Of a DNA stretch of 64,000 bases, positions 55,670-63,685 are shown in pieces. Each line of letters starts with the position of its first letter. Within the stretch, counting starts at the first letter, position 1. Source of the DNA: Flavobacterium aquidurense. Its GTDB lineage: Bacteria > Bacteroidota > Bacteroidia > Flavobacteriales > Flavobacteriaceae. The notes under the pieces are model-generated. The model worked only from the letters and a program-made list of their open reading frames with translations, made no database searches and was not told the origin of the DNA. The position numbers and the translations under genes are program-made. Location: NCBI RefSeq assembly GCF_001404985.1, contig NZ_JRLF01000009.1, positions 434,001 to 498,000 on the forward strand, in the 5' to 3' direction.

Positions 55670-56854
55670 TTACTTAAAGATAACCCGAAGCAACGCCTTA
55701 ATAAAAGGCATTTTAGGACATTTTAAAATCACTTTAAGATCTTCTAACAAACTGGTTTCTTCATCCAGAAACTTAAAGATCAGAGCAGGATTTCCTTTTT
55801 TGAACATCGATGAAAAAATAACACTTCCCAATTCATTATGACGATGCAGAATATTTAAAAGCAATAAATCATAAAACCAGAATCGGCTTTTTTTATGAAA
55901 AGATGACATTTTGAGCTGTCCTGAAGCTTCGGGAGAAGTGGCGGAAAGAAACTGAACTAATTCTTCAGCTTTTTTATCAGAATTTCTAAAGGTATAACCT
56001 GTACTTGCTTTTGTCCACCCACCGGCAGTTCCTATATTTAGAACACGTTTGGTATTTTTTTTCCAAAAGGGATAAGAAGTCATAGGAATACTTCCCTGCT
56101 CCTTTTCAATAATTTCATATTGATCAATGTCTAATTTTTTTAAGTAGATCTGAATCTCATTTTCATATTCTTCTTTTGAAAGCAAGTTTTCAGAAAACAA
56201 AGTATATTCAACTAAAGCTTCGGTTTTTGAAATTGGCAAAACATACATAAAACGCGTATTCCCTCTTTGTTCGACCGAAAAATCCATAAAAGTTGCCTGT
56301 TCCGGATTAAAAATCTCGATTTTCGTCTTTACAAACCAACCCACAAAATGTTGTTGCAAAACCGGATATTTAGCCTGACTTAAAGCAAAAGCTTTGGTAT
56401 AAATACTATTGAATAAGTAATCACAAGTATATCTGCTAACTTCCGTACCTACAAAAACATGGGTTTCGAGTTCATTGATATCCGTTACTTTTTCATTTAA
56501 AAAAGTAATATTTGAATGTTTTGAAAGGCTTTCGAAAACAAAATTATAAAAATCCAATCCCCGAATTTGATTGTATTGATAAGGATTCAGATCTAAATCA
56601 CGATTAAAACATTCATTGGCAAACAACGCCGAATTCCATTTTTTGAAAATAATCGAATTCCATAACGTTTCCTCTTTCGCCCAAAAACACCAAGTTCTGT
56701 CATTTGTTTTTTTTAAATCCTGATCTAACAGCAAAATGGATTTATTGGAAAATTTCCCGGACAATACCATTTTATAAACGGTCATCAAGGCAGATAAACC
56801 CGTTCCTGTAAAGATGTAATTGAAGTGTTGGATTTGCGAAGAATTCATTCTCAA
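55670..56854 (-). CDS. crtY: lycopene cyclase (CrtY-type)
   Basis: A 394-residue FAD/NAD-binding carotenoid cyclase. YIFTGTGLSALMTVYKMVLSG holds the dinucleotide glycines, followed by SILLLDQDLKKTNDRTWCFW (cyclase signature). The internal IGTAGGWTKASTGYTFRNSDKKAEEL block is also CrtY-like. It converts lycopene to beta-carotene, on the way to zeaxanthin-type pigments of yellow flavobacteria. An ATG 6 bases inside (MNSSQIQ) is an alternative start. It begins 12 bases after the thioredoxin-like gene. Confidence 0.93.
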   Translation of the reverse strand: MRMNSSQIQHFNYIFTGTGLSALMTVYKMVLSGKFSNKSILLLDQDLKKTNDRTWCFWAKEETLWNSIIFKKWNSALFANECFNRDLDLNPYQYNQIRGLDFYNFVFESLSKHSNITFLNEKVTDINELETHVFVGTEVSRYTCDYLFNSIYTKAFALSQAKYPVLQQHFVGWFVKTKIEIFNPEQATFMDFSVEQRGNTRFMYVLPISKTEALVEYTLFSENLLSKEEYENEIQIYLKKLDIDQYEIIEKEQGSIPMTSYPFWKKNTKRVLNIGTAGGWTKASTGYTFRNSDKKAEELVQFLSATSPEASGQLKMSSFHKKSRFWFYDLLLLNILHRHNELGSVIFSSMFKKGNPALIFKFLDEETSLLEDLKVILKCPKMPFIKALLRVIFK

Positions 56855-56866
56855 AAATAATGAATT

Positions 56867-57331
56867 TTATTCACTCAATTTTTCTAAAAGTACCTTAAAA
56901 TCCTTTGGATTAAGACAACTATTGTATTGTAAGATAATTTCTCGTTTTTCATTCAAAACACACAAAACCGGATATACGATTTGATTGTTCATGGTTCCTA
57001 ACTGCAAAGCCAATTCATGAACACCTACATTATTTCCCGAAGGCTGATATTTAAATTTCTGGTTATTAAATGTAATATCCCGTTTTTCTTCGGCATTAAA
57101 ATCGACAAAATAAAAATCTGAATTCAGTTTTTGGATGATTTCCTGATTTTTGAAAGTCGTTTGTTTCATTCGTTGGCAAAACTGACACCAATCCGTATGG
57201 ATAAAAACAATTATTCTTCGTTTTTGAATTTGCTGCAAACTGTCTACTTCCTCAAAAGTTCTGTTTTTAAGCTGGCAGAATCCTATTGAAGTTACACTGA
57301 AAAACAAGATAAATAGAAATAGCTTTTTCAT
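56867..57331 (-). CDS. periplasmic thioredoxin-fold protein
   Basis: A 154-residue protein with signal peptide MKKLFLFILFFSVTSIGFCQ and active site HTDWCQFCQRMKQTTF (CxxC), then YFVDFNAEEKRDI. It is of the DsbD-gamma/thioredoxin-like (DUF255-like) type that reduces or isomerises periplasmic disulfides. It is probably cotranscribed with crtY. Its position between a TonB receptor and other redox genes suggests reduction of metal-receptor cysteines, which is inference. Confidence 0.88.
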   Translation of the reverse strand: MKKLFLFILFFSVTSIGFCQLKNRTFEEVDSLQQIQKRRIIVFIHTDWCQFCQRMKQTTFKNQEIIQKLNSDFYFVDFNAEEKRDITFNNQKFKYQPSGNNVGVHELALQLGTMNNQIVYPVLCVLNEKREIILQYNSCLNPKDFKVLLEKLSE

Positions 57332-57345
57332 TTTTTTTTCATTTT

Positions 57346-57431
57346 TGCCACAGATTAAATGGATTAAAAAGATTTTGCTGCCACGAATTTCTTCTAAAAA
57401 ATAGTGTTTTTAATCCATTTAATCTGTGGCA
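57346..57431. repeat. perfect 25-bp inverted repeat
   Basis: The left arm, 57346-57370, starts TGCCACAGATTAAATGG and the right arm, 57407-57431, is its exact complement, ending CATTTAATCTGTGGCA. The 36-base loop contains another GCCACGAATT motif of the same family as at 4287-4341. It fills the gap between the TonB receptor and thioredoxin-like genes. Confidence 0.9.
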
Positions 57432-57438
57432 TATAATT

Positions 57439-59700
57439 TTATCGCAGTGTATATCTTAGTCCAAAAAATCCACGAATCGTTTGGTTTTGTCCGTAAACAT
57501 AAGTCGTGTCGAAAGTCAAACCATAGGGATTATTCGGAGTAACCAGTACTTTTCCAGCGGAATCATATTGCACATTTTTATCAAAAGGATCATTGGTTCT
57601 TGAAATCAAAAACGGATTATTCTGTTTTGGTGTAAAATTCAATAGGTTTTTTATTCCGCCGTACAATTCAAAATTTTTCCATCCAAAATAAGTAAACTGA
57701 ATATTCTGAATACTGTACCAAGGCGATTTTGGACTTCTTGGATCTGAATCGCTCAACAAAGGCAATTTCATTGGGCTGTAAACATTCCCTGTATAATCCA
57801 TTAATAAATTCCAAGGCTCTATTTTATAGGACATACTCCAGGTTCCTGTGAATTTTTCGGTTAAAAAAGGAGTTTCTGAGATTCCATTTTCAACATTTTT
57901 ATTGTCTAAAACCGTCGCACCCAAAATCATTTTTAATCCCATTGGAAAATTGACATCAACATTCGTACTGATTCCCTGACTTATGGCGTAACCGTTAATG
58001 TTGTCATAGATGATTTTATTAGGATCAGTTTCATAATCTGATATAATCTTATTGCTGAAACGGGTATAAAAAGCCGTCGTTTCAATGCCTATAAAAATTC
58101 CGTTTGTAAAGTTTATTTTCTGAATGTAATTCAGATTTGCATTTATAGATTGTTCGGGTTTTAAATTGCTTTTAAGTACAACATCTCTTGATCCGGTAAG
58201 GGCAGCGTGATCTTCGGTAAATAAATTTACGACACGAAATCCGGTTCCGGCATTGAAACGGAAAATGGTATTTTCATTTTTCTTCCATCGATATGCAACT
58301 CTTGGCGTATAAATAGAACCATGAATCGAGTTGTAGTCATAACGCATTCCTAACAAAACCTGACTTTTGGGAGAAAGCGTAATTTCATCCTGAACAAAAA
58401 TTCCCGGTAACCAAGTACTTTCTGCTTCTTTTGTGGCAGTAGTATTATCATCATAATAAGAATACCGATTGGCGATTCCGGCAAGGAAATCGTTCCTTCC
58501 AATCTTTTTATCCCAGGTCAATTGCAGGAAACCTATCTTTTGATTGGCGATGTATGAAGTTGTTCCATAACGACTGTCCTGATAATGCACATTTCCCGAG
58601 AACGAAAGCATTAGTTTTTCTTCGAATGGCAATTGATAACTTCCTATCAATTCACCTCTTTTAGTATAAATACTTTCGCCGTAAATTTCATCACCTCCGC
58701 GATACTTCTTTTCCCAACGCACGTCTCCACCCCATCGGTCTTCATACATTCCGCGTGCTGCGATCGTAAACAAACGATTATTTTCCCTTTGAAAACTCCA
58801 TTTATTAAAAACTGAAATTCTTTGCGAAAGCGTAACATCCGTAAATCCATCCTTATCTTTATCCACAACCTGATTGTAGTCGAAATAATTAATTCCTAAA
58901 AGTGTTGTAGACTTTTTGGTTGGATTAAATTTCATTCCCAAATCAACATTCGTTTCTAAATATGAAGTCGTAAAAACATCGGCCGAAAACAACGGTGCAT
59001 TGGTTGGATTTTTAGTTATAATATTGATCAAGCCACCAACTGCCTCACTTCCGTAAAGAGAAGATGCCGGACCTTTTACGATTTCAATACGTTCTACGAG
59101 TGAATTAGGAATTCCGGATAATCCATAAACCGTTGAAAGGCTGCTCACAATTGGCATTCCGTCAATTAAAACCAAAGTATAAGGTCCTTCCAATCCGTTA
59201 ATGTGAATATCTCCGGTATTGCAAACACCACAATTTAGCTGCGGACGAACACCATTTATATTCTGAAGTGCTTCATAAATACTTGGCGTTGGATTTCTTT
59301 TGAAGAAAACCGGCGAATAAACCTCAACCGGAACTGCACTTTCCAATCGTTTTACCGCTTTTAAAGTTCCGGAAACCACGACTTCATTCAGTTGGTTTTC
59401 GTTATCTGTCAATTCAAAATCATACGACTCAATAGAATCTTTAATGACTTCTATTTTCTTTTTCAAAGTCTGAAATCCAATTTGAGAAACCTGAAGTGTA
59501 TAATTTCCAATTGCAACATTTTCTAATTTATAATATCCCAAACTATCCGTAACTGCTTTATATTTTGTTCCCAATAAATGAACATTTGCTAACTGCAATT
59601 TCTGACCTTCACCTGATACAAAGCCAGAAATAGAAGTAGTTTCTTGTGCAAACGAAATTTGTAAACCAAACAAAAGCAATATCAAAAATAGTTTTTTCAT
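57439..59700 (-). CDS. TonB-dependent receptor with N-terminal CarboxypepD-like domain
   Basis: A 753-residue outer-membrane receptor started at MKKLFLILLLFGLQISFAQ (59700). An N-terminal carboxypeptidase-regulatory-like domain (ISGFVSGEGQKLQLANVHLLG..) is followed by a plug with LNCGVCNTGDIHINGLEGPYT, whose two cysteines are unusual for siderophore receptors. A 22-stranded barrel ends in FFGLRYTLR. Metal-linked neighbours (MerC, Fur) suggest a metal ion or metal complex as ligand. Metal identity is inferred only. Confidence 0.92.
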   Translation of the reverse strand: MKKLFLILLLFGLQISFAQETTSISGFVSGEGQKLQLANVHLLGTKYKAVTDSLGYYKLENVAIGNYTLQVSQIGFQTLKKKIEVIKDSIESYDFELTDNENQLNEVVVSGTLKAVKRLESAVPVEVYSPVFFKRNPTPSIYEALQNINGVRPQLNCGVCNTGDIHINGLEGPYTLVLIDGMPIVSSLSTVYGLSGIPNSLVERIEIVKGPASSLYGSEAVGGLINIITKNPTNAPLFSADVFTTSYLETNVDLGMKFNPTKKSTTLLGINYFDYNQVVDKDKDGFTDVTLSQRISVFNKWSFQRENNRLFTIAARGMYEDRWGGDVRWEKKYRGGDEIYGESIYTKRGELIGSYQLPFEEKLMLSFSGNVHYQDSRYGTTSYIANQKIGFLQLTWDKKIGRNDFLAGIANRYSYYDDNTTATKEAESTWLPGIFVQDEITLSPKSQVLLGMRYDYNSIHGSIYTPRVAYRWKKNENTIFRFNAGTGFRVVNLFTEDHAALTGSRDVVLKSNLKPEQSINANLNYIQKINFTNGIFIGIETTAFYTRFSNKIISDYETDPNKIIYDNINGYAISQGISTNVDVNFPMGLKMILGATVLDNKNVENGISETPFLTEKFTGTWSMSYKIEPWNLLMDYTGNVYSPMKLPLLSDSDPRSPKSPWYSIQNIQFTYFGWKNFELYGGIKNLLNFTPKQNNPFLISRTNDPFDKNVQYDSAGKVLVTPNNPYGLTFDTTYVYGQNQTIRGFFGLRYTLR

Positions 59701-59807
59701 TATTATAAAATTAAATTTAGACAAAACTAAAAATTAAATTTGACAAATATTGATTTTAGATTTAGAAATTTATAACTTATTTCACTTCAATATGTTATAT
59801 TTCTATC

Positions 59808-59845
59808 TAATTTCTACCAACATTAAGTACCTAAAGGCACATTTC
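59808..59845. repeat. degenerate copy of a REP arm
   Basis: TAATTTCTACCAACATTAAG..AGGCACATTTCA matches CTAATTTTCTACCAATATCT..CGGCACATTTTA of the element at 3013-3168, with several substitutions. No inverted partner is present. Confidence 0.65.
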
Positions 59846-59888
59846 AATCTTTGATTTACATAACTGTTTATAATCCCATGTAAAAAAG

Positions 59889-60800
59889 CTAAATAAATGA
59901 CTCGTCAATAAGTTCTTTATTAATTACCGCTCCGGCAAAAGATCCTGTAGAAACCGCAATTGCCACAGATCGCATTTGAGTTGTGCAATCTCCGCTCGCA
60001 TAGATTCCGGCAATATTTGTTTTTTGCATGGCATCGACTTTCAGTAAACTTTGTTGGGTTAATTCGCAACCTAAACTTTCCGGTAAAAGACAATGCTGTT
60101 CAAAAGGAGGTCTGGCATAAATGGCTTTTATTGCAATTTTTGATTGATTTTTGAAAACAACATTCTTAATATTTCCATTTTCATGCTCAAAAGAATCAAT
60201 TTCATCTTCAATAACAGCAATATTATGTTGTTGCAAAATCAACGTTTCTTCCGTAGATAAAGTTGATTTTCCATTAGTTAATACGCTAAGATCTTTGGTC
60301 CAATTCGAAATCAGTTTAGCAAATTCAAATCCCATTTCGCCATTCGCAATAATTGCTGTTTTCTCTGTTTTAACTTCATAACCATGACAATATGGACAAT
60401 ACAAAACCGAAATTCCCCAACATTCAGCAAAACCTGGAATTTCCGGAAGTAAATCTTTTACTCCGGTTGCGAACAATAGTTTTCGAGAAGTAAAGGATTT
60501 TCCCGATTCGGTTTTAATTTCAAAGCCGTTTTCAGTTTTGACAGCACTTATAGCAAGTCCGTTATAAAACTGGACTGTATCATAAAAGTCTACTTGTATT
60601 TTGGCTTTCGCCGAAATAACTGCAGGTTTTTCACCATCGTGCGTGATGAAATTATGCGAATGTGGCGTTTGTCGATTACAAGGCAAACCGCTGTCAATCA
60701 CTAAAACTTGTCGCAGTGAACGCCCTAAACTCATGGCTGCCGAAAGTCCGCTGTAACTTCCTCCAACAATGATAACCTCAAAATTTGTTTCTTGTATCAT
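59889..60800 (-). CDS. thioredoxin-reductase-like FAD/NAD(P)H oxidoreductase
   Basis: A 303-residue flavoprotein. VIIVGGSYSGLSAAMSLG binds FAD, and the redox pair CPYC (ISVLYCPYCHGYEVK) is in the position of the thioredoxin-reductase disulfide; IYASGDCTTQMRSVAIAVSTG is the second FAD-binding motif. It may reduce a thioredoxin-like partner or a thiol compound. It lies between MerC and the TonB receptor on the same strand, so a redox-linked metal-uptake operon is possible. Confidence 0.92.
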   Translation of the reverse strand: MIQETNFEVIIVGGSYSGLSAAMSLGRSLRQVLVIDSGLPCNRQTPHSHNFITHDGEKPAVISAKAKIQVDFYDTVQFYNGLAISAVKTENGFEIKTESGKSFTSRKLLFATGVKDLLPEIPGFAECWGISVLYCPYCHGYEVKTEKTAIIANGEMGFEFAKLISNWTKDLSVLTNGKSTLSTEETLILQQHNIAVIEDEIDSFEHENGNIKNVVFKNQSKIAIKAIYARPPFEQHCLLPESLGCELTQQSLLKVDAMQKTNIAGIYASGDCTTQMRSVAIAVSTGSFAGAVINKELIDESFI

Positions 60801-60810
60801 AACTTTATAT

Positions 60811-61164
60811 TTAATGATTAGTATTTTTATGTATTCTATAATTAACCAAATGGCCGATTATCATTCCTATTCCGCCAATAAATATCAGGTCGAGATGAAT
60901 ATCAAGAATAATTTCGCTTAAAACACTGATCCAAATTAATGCCATTGAAATAATCAGAATAGAAGAAATCAAAAGGTTTGATTTCTTAATTATCTTTACA
61001 ATTGCAAATAGTCCGATCGTTGCAAAGAGCAAATCAATAAATGGATTGTGACTTAAACCTAAAGGCAAAATAGTCAGAAGCGGAAAAACCAAACAATGAA
61101 CTAAACAAATAGTCGCGCTCGAAATTCCTAAAATATCATAAAAGGGTGTGCTTGTTTTCTTCAT
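60811..61164 (-). CDS. MerC-domain membrane protein
   Basis: A 117-residue inner-membrane protein with about four helices. The CLVHCLVFPLL segment has a Cys pair (Cys20, Cys25-like positions) characteristic of MerC proteins, which carry metal ions through the membrane. It is the first gene of the operon reading MerC - TrxR-like - TonB receptor, and it faces the divergent Fur-family gene across two palindromic operator candidates. Zinc rather than mercury is the likely ion here (inference). Confidence 0.85.
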   Translation of the reverse strand: MKKTSTPFYDILGISSATICLVHCLVFPLLTILPLGLSHNPFIDLLFATIGLFAIVKIIKKSNLLISSILIISMALIWISVLSEIILDIHLDLIFIGGIGMIIGHLVNYRIHKNTNH

Positions 61165-61183
61165 TTTCAGTACTTTTGCTTAA

Positions 61184-61198
61184 TGCAATTTTGTTGCA
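61184..61198. promoter_or_regulatory. putative Fur/Zur operator 1
   Basis: TGCAATTTTGTTGCA, an imperfect palindrome 20 bases upstream of merC. Confidence 0.5.
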
Positions 61199-61217
61199 AA
61201 TATACAAGATTATTTTA

Positions 61218-61236
61218 ATCGCAACATTGTTGCGAT
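61218..61236. promoter_or_regulatory. putative Fur/Zur operator 2
   Basis: ATCGCAACATTGTTGCGAT, palindromic except at its centre, 21 bases upstream of the Fur-family start and about 50 bases upstream of merC. Similar TGCAAC..GTTGCA sites are typical zinc-regulator operators. Confidence 0.6.
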
Positions 61237-61257
61237 AATATTTTTAATTATAATAAA

Positions 61258-61650
61258 ATGAAAACAACACGAAATACAGCAGCAAAGACAGCCGTTTTAG
61301 AGATTTTTGGCAATTCTAAAACTGCGCTGTCACATGCCGAAATTCAAAAACAAATAGGCGATTTGTGTGACAGGGTTACAATTTATAGAATATTAGAAAG
61401 ATTGGTAAACGATGATATTATTCATAAAATTGTAAATCTTGATGGTACGGTCAAGTATGCAAAATGCCATCATCATGCCCAACGTGTGCACATTCATAAT
61501 CATGCTCATTTTAGTTGTGAAAAATGTTTGGAAATAACTTGTCTCGAAAATGTGAAGCCAAGTTATATCATCCCTCATAATTATAAAGTCAATGACATAA
61601 ACTTTACGTTATCAGGATTGTGCCCGAATTGTTTAAATTCTAACATTTAA
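61258..61650 (+). CDS. Fur-family metalloregulator (Zur-like)
   Basis: A 130-residue regulator. A winged helix (AVLEIFGNSKTALSHAEIQKQIG..RVTIYRILERLVNDDIIHKI) is followed by HHHAQRVHIHNHAHFSCEKCLEITC and CPNCLNS, giving the structural zinc site (C-x2-C ... C-x2-C) and His ligands of a sensing site. The short C-terminus and the divergent MerC/TonB operon fit Zur rather than Fur. It probably represses the divergent operon through the palindromes between the two genes. Confidence 0.88.
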   Translation: MKTTRNTAAKTAVLEIFGNSKTALSHAEIQKQIGDLCDRVTIYRILERLVNDDIIHKIVNLDGTVKYAKCHHHAQRVHIHNHAHFSCEKCLEITCLENVKPSYIIPHNYKVNDINFTLSGLCPNCLNSNI

Positions 61651-61651
61651 G

Positions 61652-61669
61652 TTTTAGACTTGCCTAAAA
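61652..61669. promoter_or_regulatory. putative MntR/DtxR-type operator of mntH
   Basis: TTTTAGACTTGCCTAAAA, an inverted repeat (TTTTAG/CTAAAA) resembling DtxR-family boxes, 28 bases before the -7 element of mntH. The MntR-like gene lies after mntH. Confidence 0.55.
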
Positions 61670-61697
61670 ATATTGTTTTACGAATGTAATTTATACC

Positions 61698-61705
61698 TAT
61701 ATTTG
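61698..61705 (+). promoter_or_regulatory. -7 element of mntH
   Basis: TATATTTG matches TAnnTTTG, 19 bases before the ATG. A TTG at 61673-61675 may form the -33 region. Confidence 0.65.
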
Positions 61706-61724
61706 TTAAAACAACATTTTTACA

Positions 61725-63596
61725 ATGACCAAGTCTTTAGAAGAAGTTCACCAATCGGTTGCAACAGAGCATAAAAAAACAGGATTTAGAAAAATATTAG
61801 CCTTTTTAGGCCCGGCATATTTAGTAAGCGTAGGATATATGGATCCTGGCAACTGGGCAACAGATATTGCGGGCGGTAGTCAGTTTGGGTATTCTTTGCT
61901 TTGGGTTTTGCTAATGAGTAATTTAATGGCTTTACTTTTACAAAGTTTAAGTGCAAGGCTTGGGATTGTAACACAACGTGATTTAGCACAGGCTTCGCGA
62001 GAAACGTATTCGAAGTTTATTAATTATATTTTATATTTCCTGGCAGAAATAGCCATTGCCGCGTGCGATTTAGCCGAAGTATTAGGAATGGCGATCGGGA
62101 TCAACTTGCTTTTTGATATTCCGCTTATCGAAGGTGTTTTAATTACCGTTTTAGATACCTTTTTATTATTATTCCTTATCAATAAAGGAATCCGAAAAAT
62201 GGAAGCTTTTATTATTGTTCTGGTTGCGATTATTGGTTTCTCCTTTATTTTTGAAATGATTTTTGCAGAACCGGAACTGGATAAAGTACTTTATGGTCTT
62301 ATTCCTTCAATGCCAAACTCAGCGGCTTTGTATATTGCTATTGGGATTATTGGTGCAACGGTAATGCCACATAATTTATATTTGCATTCCTCTTTAGTTC
62401 AAACCAGAAAATTTGACAGAACTCCAGCCGGAATCAAACAAGCTCTGAAATATAATTTCATAGATTCTACAATCGCCTTAAACCTTGCTTTTTTTGTAAA
62501 CGCTGCTATTTTGATTTTGGCTGCAGCCACATTCTATAGAAACGGAATGTTTGAAGTTGCAGAAATTCAGGATGCACATCAGTTCCTGGAGCCTTTGCTG
62601 GGAACCAAATGGGCACCAATTTTATTTGCCGTTGCTTTGATTGCCGCCGGACAAAGTTCGACTGTTACCGGAACTTTAGCCGGACAAATTGTAATGGAAG
62701 GTTATCTGAATTTAAGAATTCAGCCTTGGGTCCGACGCATTATTACCCGCTTAATTGCCATTGTACCGGCAGTAATTGTGATCTTGATTTATGGCGAAAG
62801 CGTCACGGGAAAACTTCTAATTTTAAGTCAGGTTATTTTGAGTTTACAATTGGGATTTGCGATTATTCCGCTAATACACTTTGTAAGCGATAAAACTAAG
62901 ATGAAAGGATTTCATATTTCTAAAACAACTCAGGTCGCTGCCTGGATTATTGCGCTAATTATCGTTTCATTAAATGCAAAACTGGTTTATGACGAAATCA
63001 CATCATGGCTTGAAAACTCGAATCATCCAACAATTTTATGGTTAACAGTCGTTCCACTCGCTTTTGGATTTCTTGCTTTATTATTATACATTATTGCAAA
63101 ACCTTTTATTGCAAGAGCAAAATCGAATATCGAAAATCATTCACCTCATCACTTAAAATTAGTTTATACGCCAAAAGAAAGTTACGGCAAGAAAAACATA
63201 GCGATTTCAGTCGACTTTTCTAAAGCTGACGAAGCTGCACTTAATAATGCCTTTGAATTGGGCGGAATCGATGCGCAATATACCTTAATTCACATTGTAG
63301 AAACTGTTGGCGCATTAATGTATGGCGTACACGTTGACGATCACGAAACTACTATTGACGAAAAATTATTATTAGAATATAAAGAAATGCTTTCGCAGAA
63401 GGGATTCAGAATCGAAACAGAACTTGGTTTTGGGAAACCTAACGCAGTGATCCCGAAGATTATCAACCAAGGTAATTTTGACATTCTGGTTATGGGAACC
63501 CACGGCCACACTGGATTAAAAGATATTTTATTTGGTACAACCGTAGATAAATTGAGACATAAAATTTCAATACCTTTGTTGATTGTTAAAAAATAG
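61725..63596 (+). CDS. mntH: Nramp manganese transporter fused to a universal-stress-protein domain
   Basis: A 623-residue protein. The first about 450 residues are an Nramp proton-coupled divalent-metal transporter: the metal-binding DPGN in SVGYMDPGNWATDIAGG and MPHNLYLHSSLVQTR (the MPH motif) are intact. A C-terminal Usp domain (about residues 480-623) has the ATP-binding MGTHGHTGLKDILFGTTVD motif. It imports Mn(II), with the Usp domain as a possible nucleotide sensor. The MntR-like gene lies 89 bases downstream. Confidence 0.94.
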   Translation: MTKSLEEVHQSVATEHKKTGFRKILAFLGPAYLVSVGYMDPGNWATDIAGGSQFGYSLLWVLLMSNLMALLLQSLSARLGIVTQRDLAQASRETYSKFINYILYFLAEIAIAACDLAEVLGMAIGINLLFDIPLIEGVLITVLDTFLLLFLINKGIRKMEAFIIVLVAIIGFSFIFEMIFAEPELDKVLYGLIPSMPNSAALYIAIGIIGATVMPHNLYLHSSLVQTRKFDRTPAGIKQALKYNFIDSTIALNLAFFVNAAILILAAATFYRNGMFEVAEIQDAHQFLEPLLGTKWAPILFAVALIAAGQSSTVTGTLAGQIVMEGYLNLRIQPWVRRIITRLIAIVPAVIVILIYGESVTGKLLILSQVILSLQLGFAIIPLIHFVSDKTKMKGFHISKTTQVAAWIIALIIVSLNAKLVYDEITSWLENSNHPTILWLTVVPLAFGFLALLLYIIAKPFIARAKSNIENHSPHHLKLVYTPKESYGKKNIAISVDFSKADEAALNNAFELGGIDAQYTLIHIVETVGALMYGVHVDDHETTIDEKLLLEYKEMLSQKGFRIETELGFGKPNAVIPKIINQGNFDILVMGTHGHTGLKDILFGTTVDKLRHKISIPLLIVKK

Positions 63597-63670
63597 GTTC
63601 AAAGTAACAGAGCGACAAAGGCACAAAGATTTAAAACCTTTGAACTTTTGTGCCTCTGAACCTTTGTGAC
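63596..63670. repeat. TTTGAACC/CAAAGG repeat
   Basis: GGTTCAAAGTAAC..GACAAAGGCACAAAG and CCTTTGAAC..TGAACCTTTGTGAC form an imperfect inverted pair between mntH and the MntR-like gene. Confidence 0.6.
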
Positions 63671-63685
63671 TCAAAAAATAAAAAA

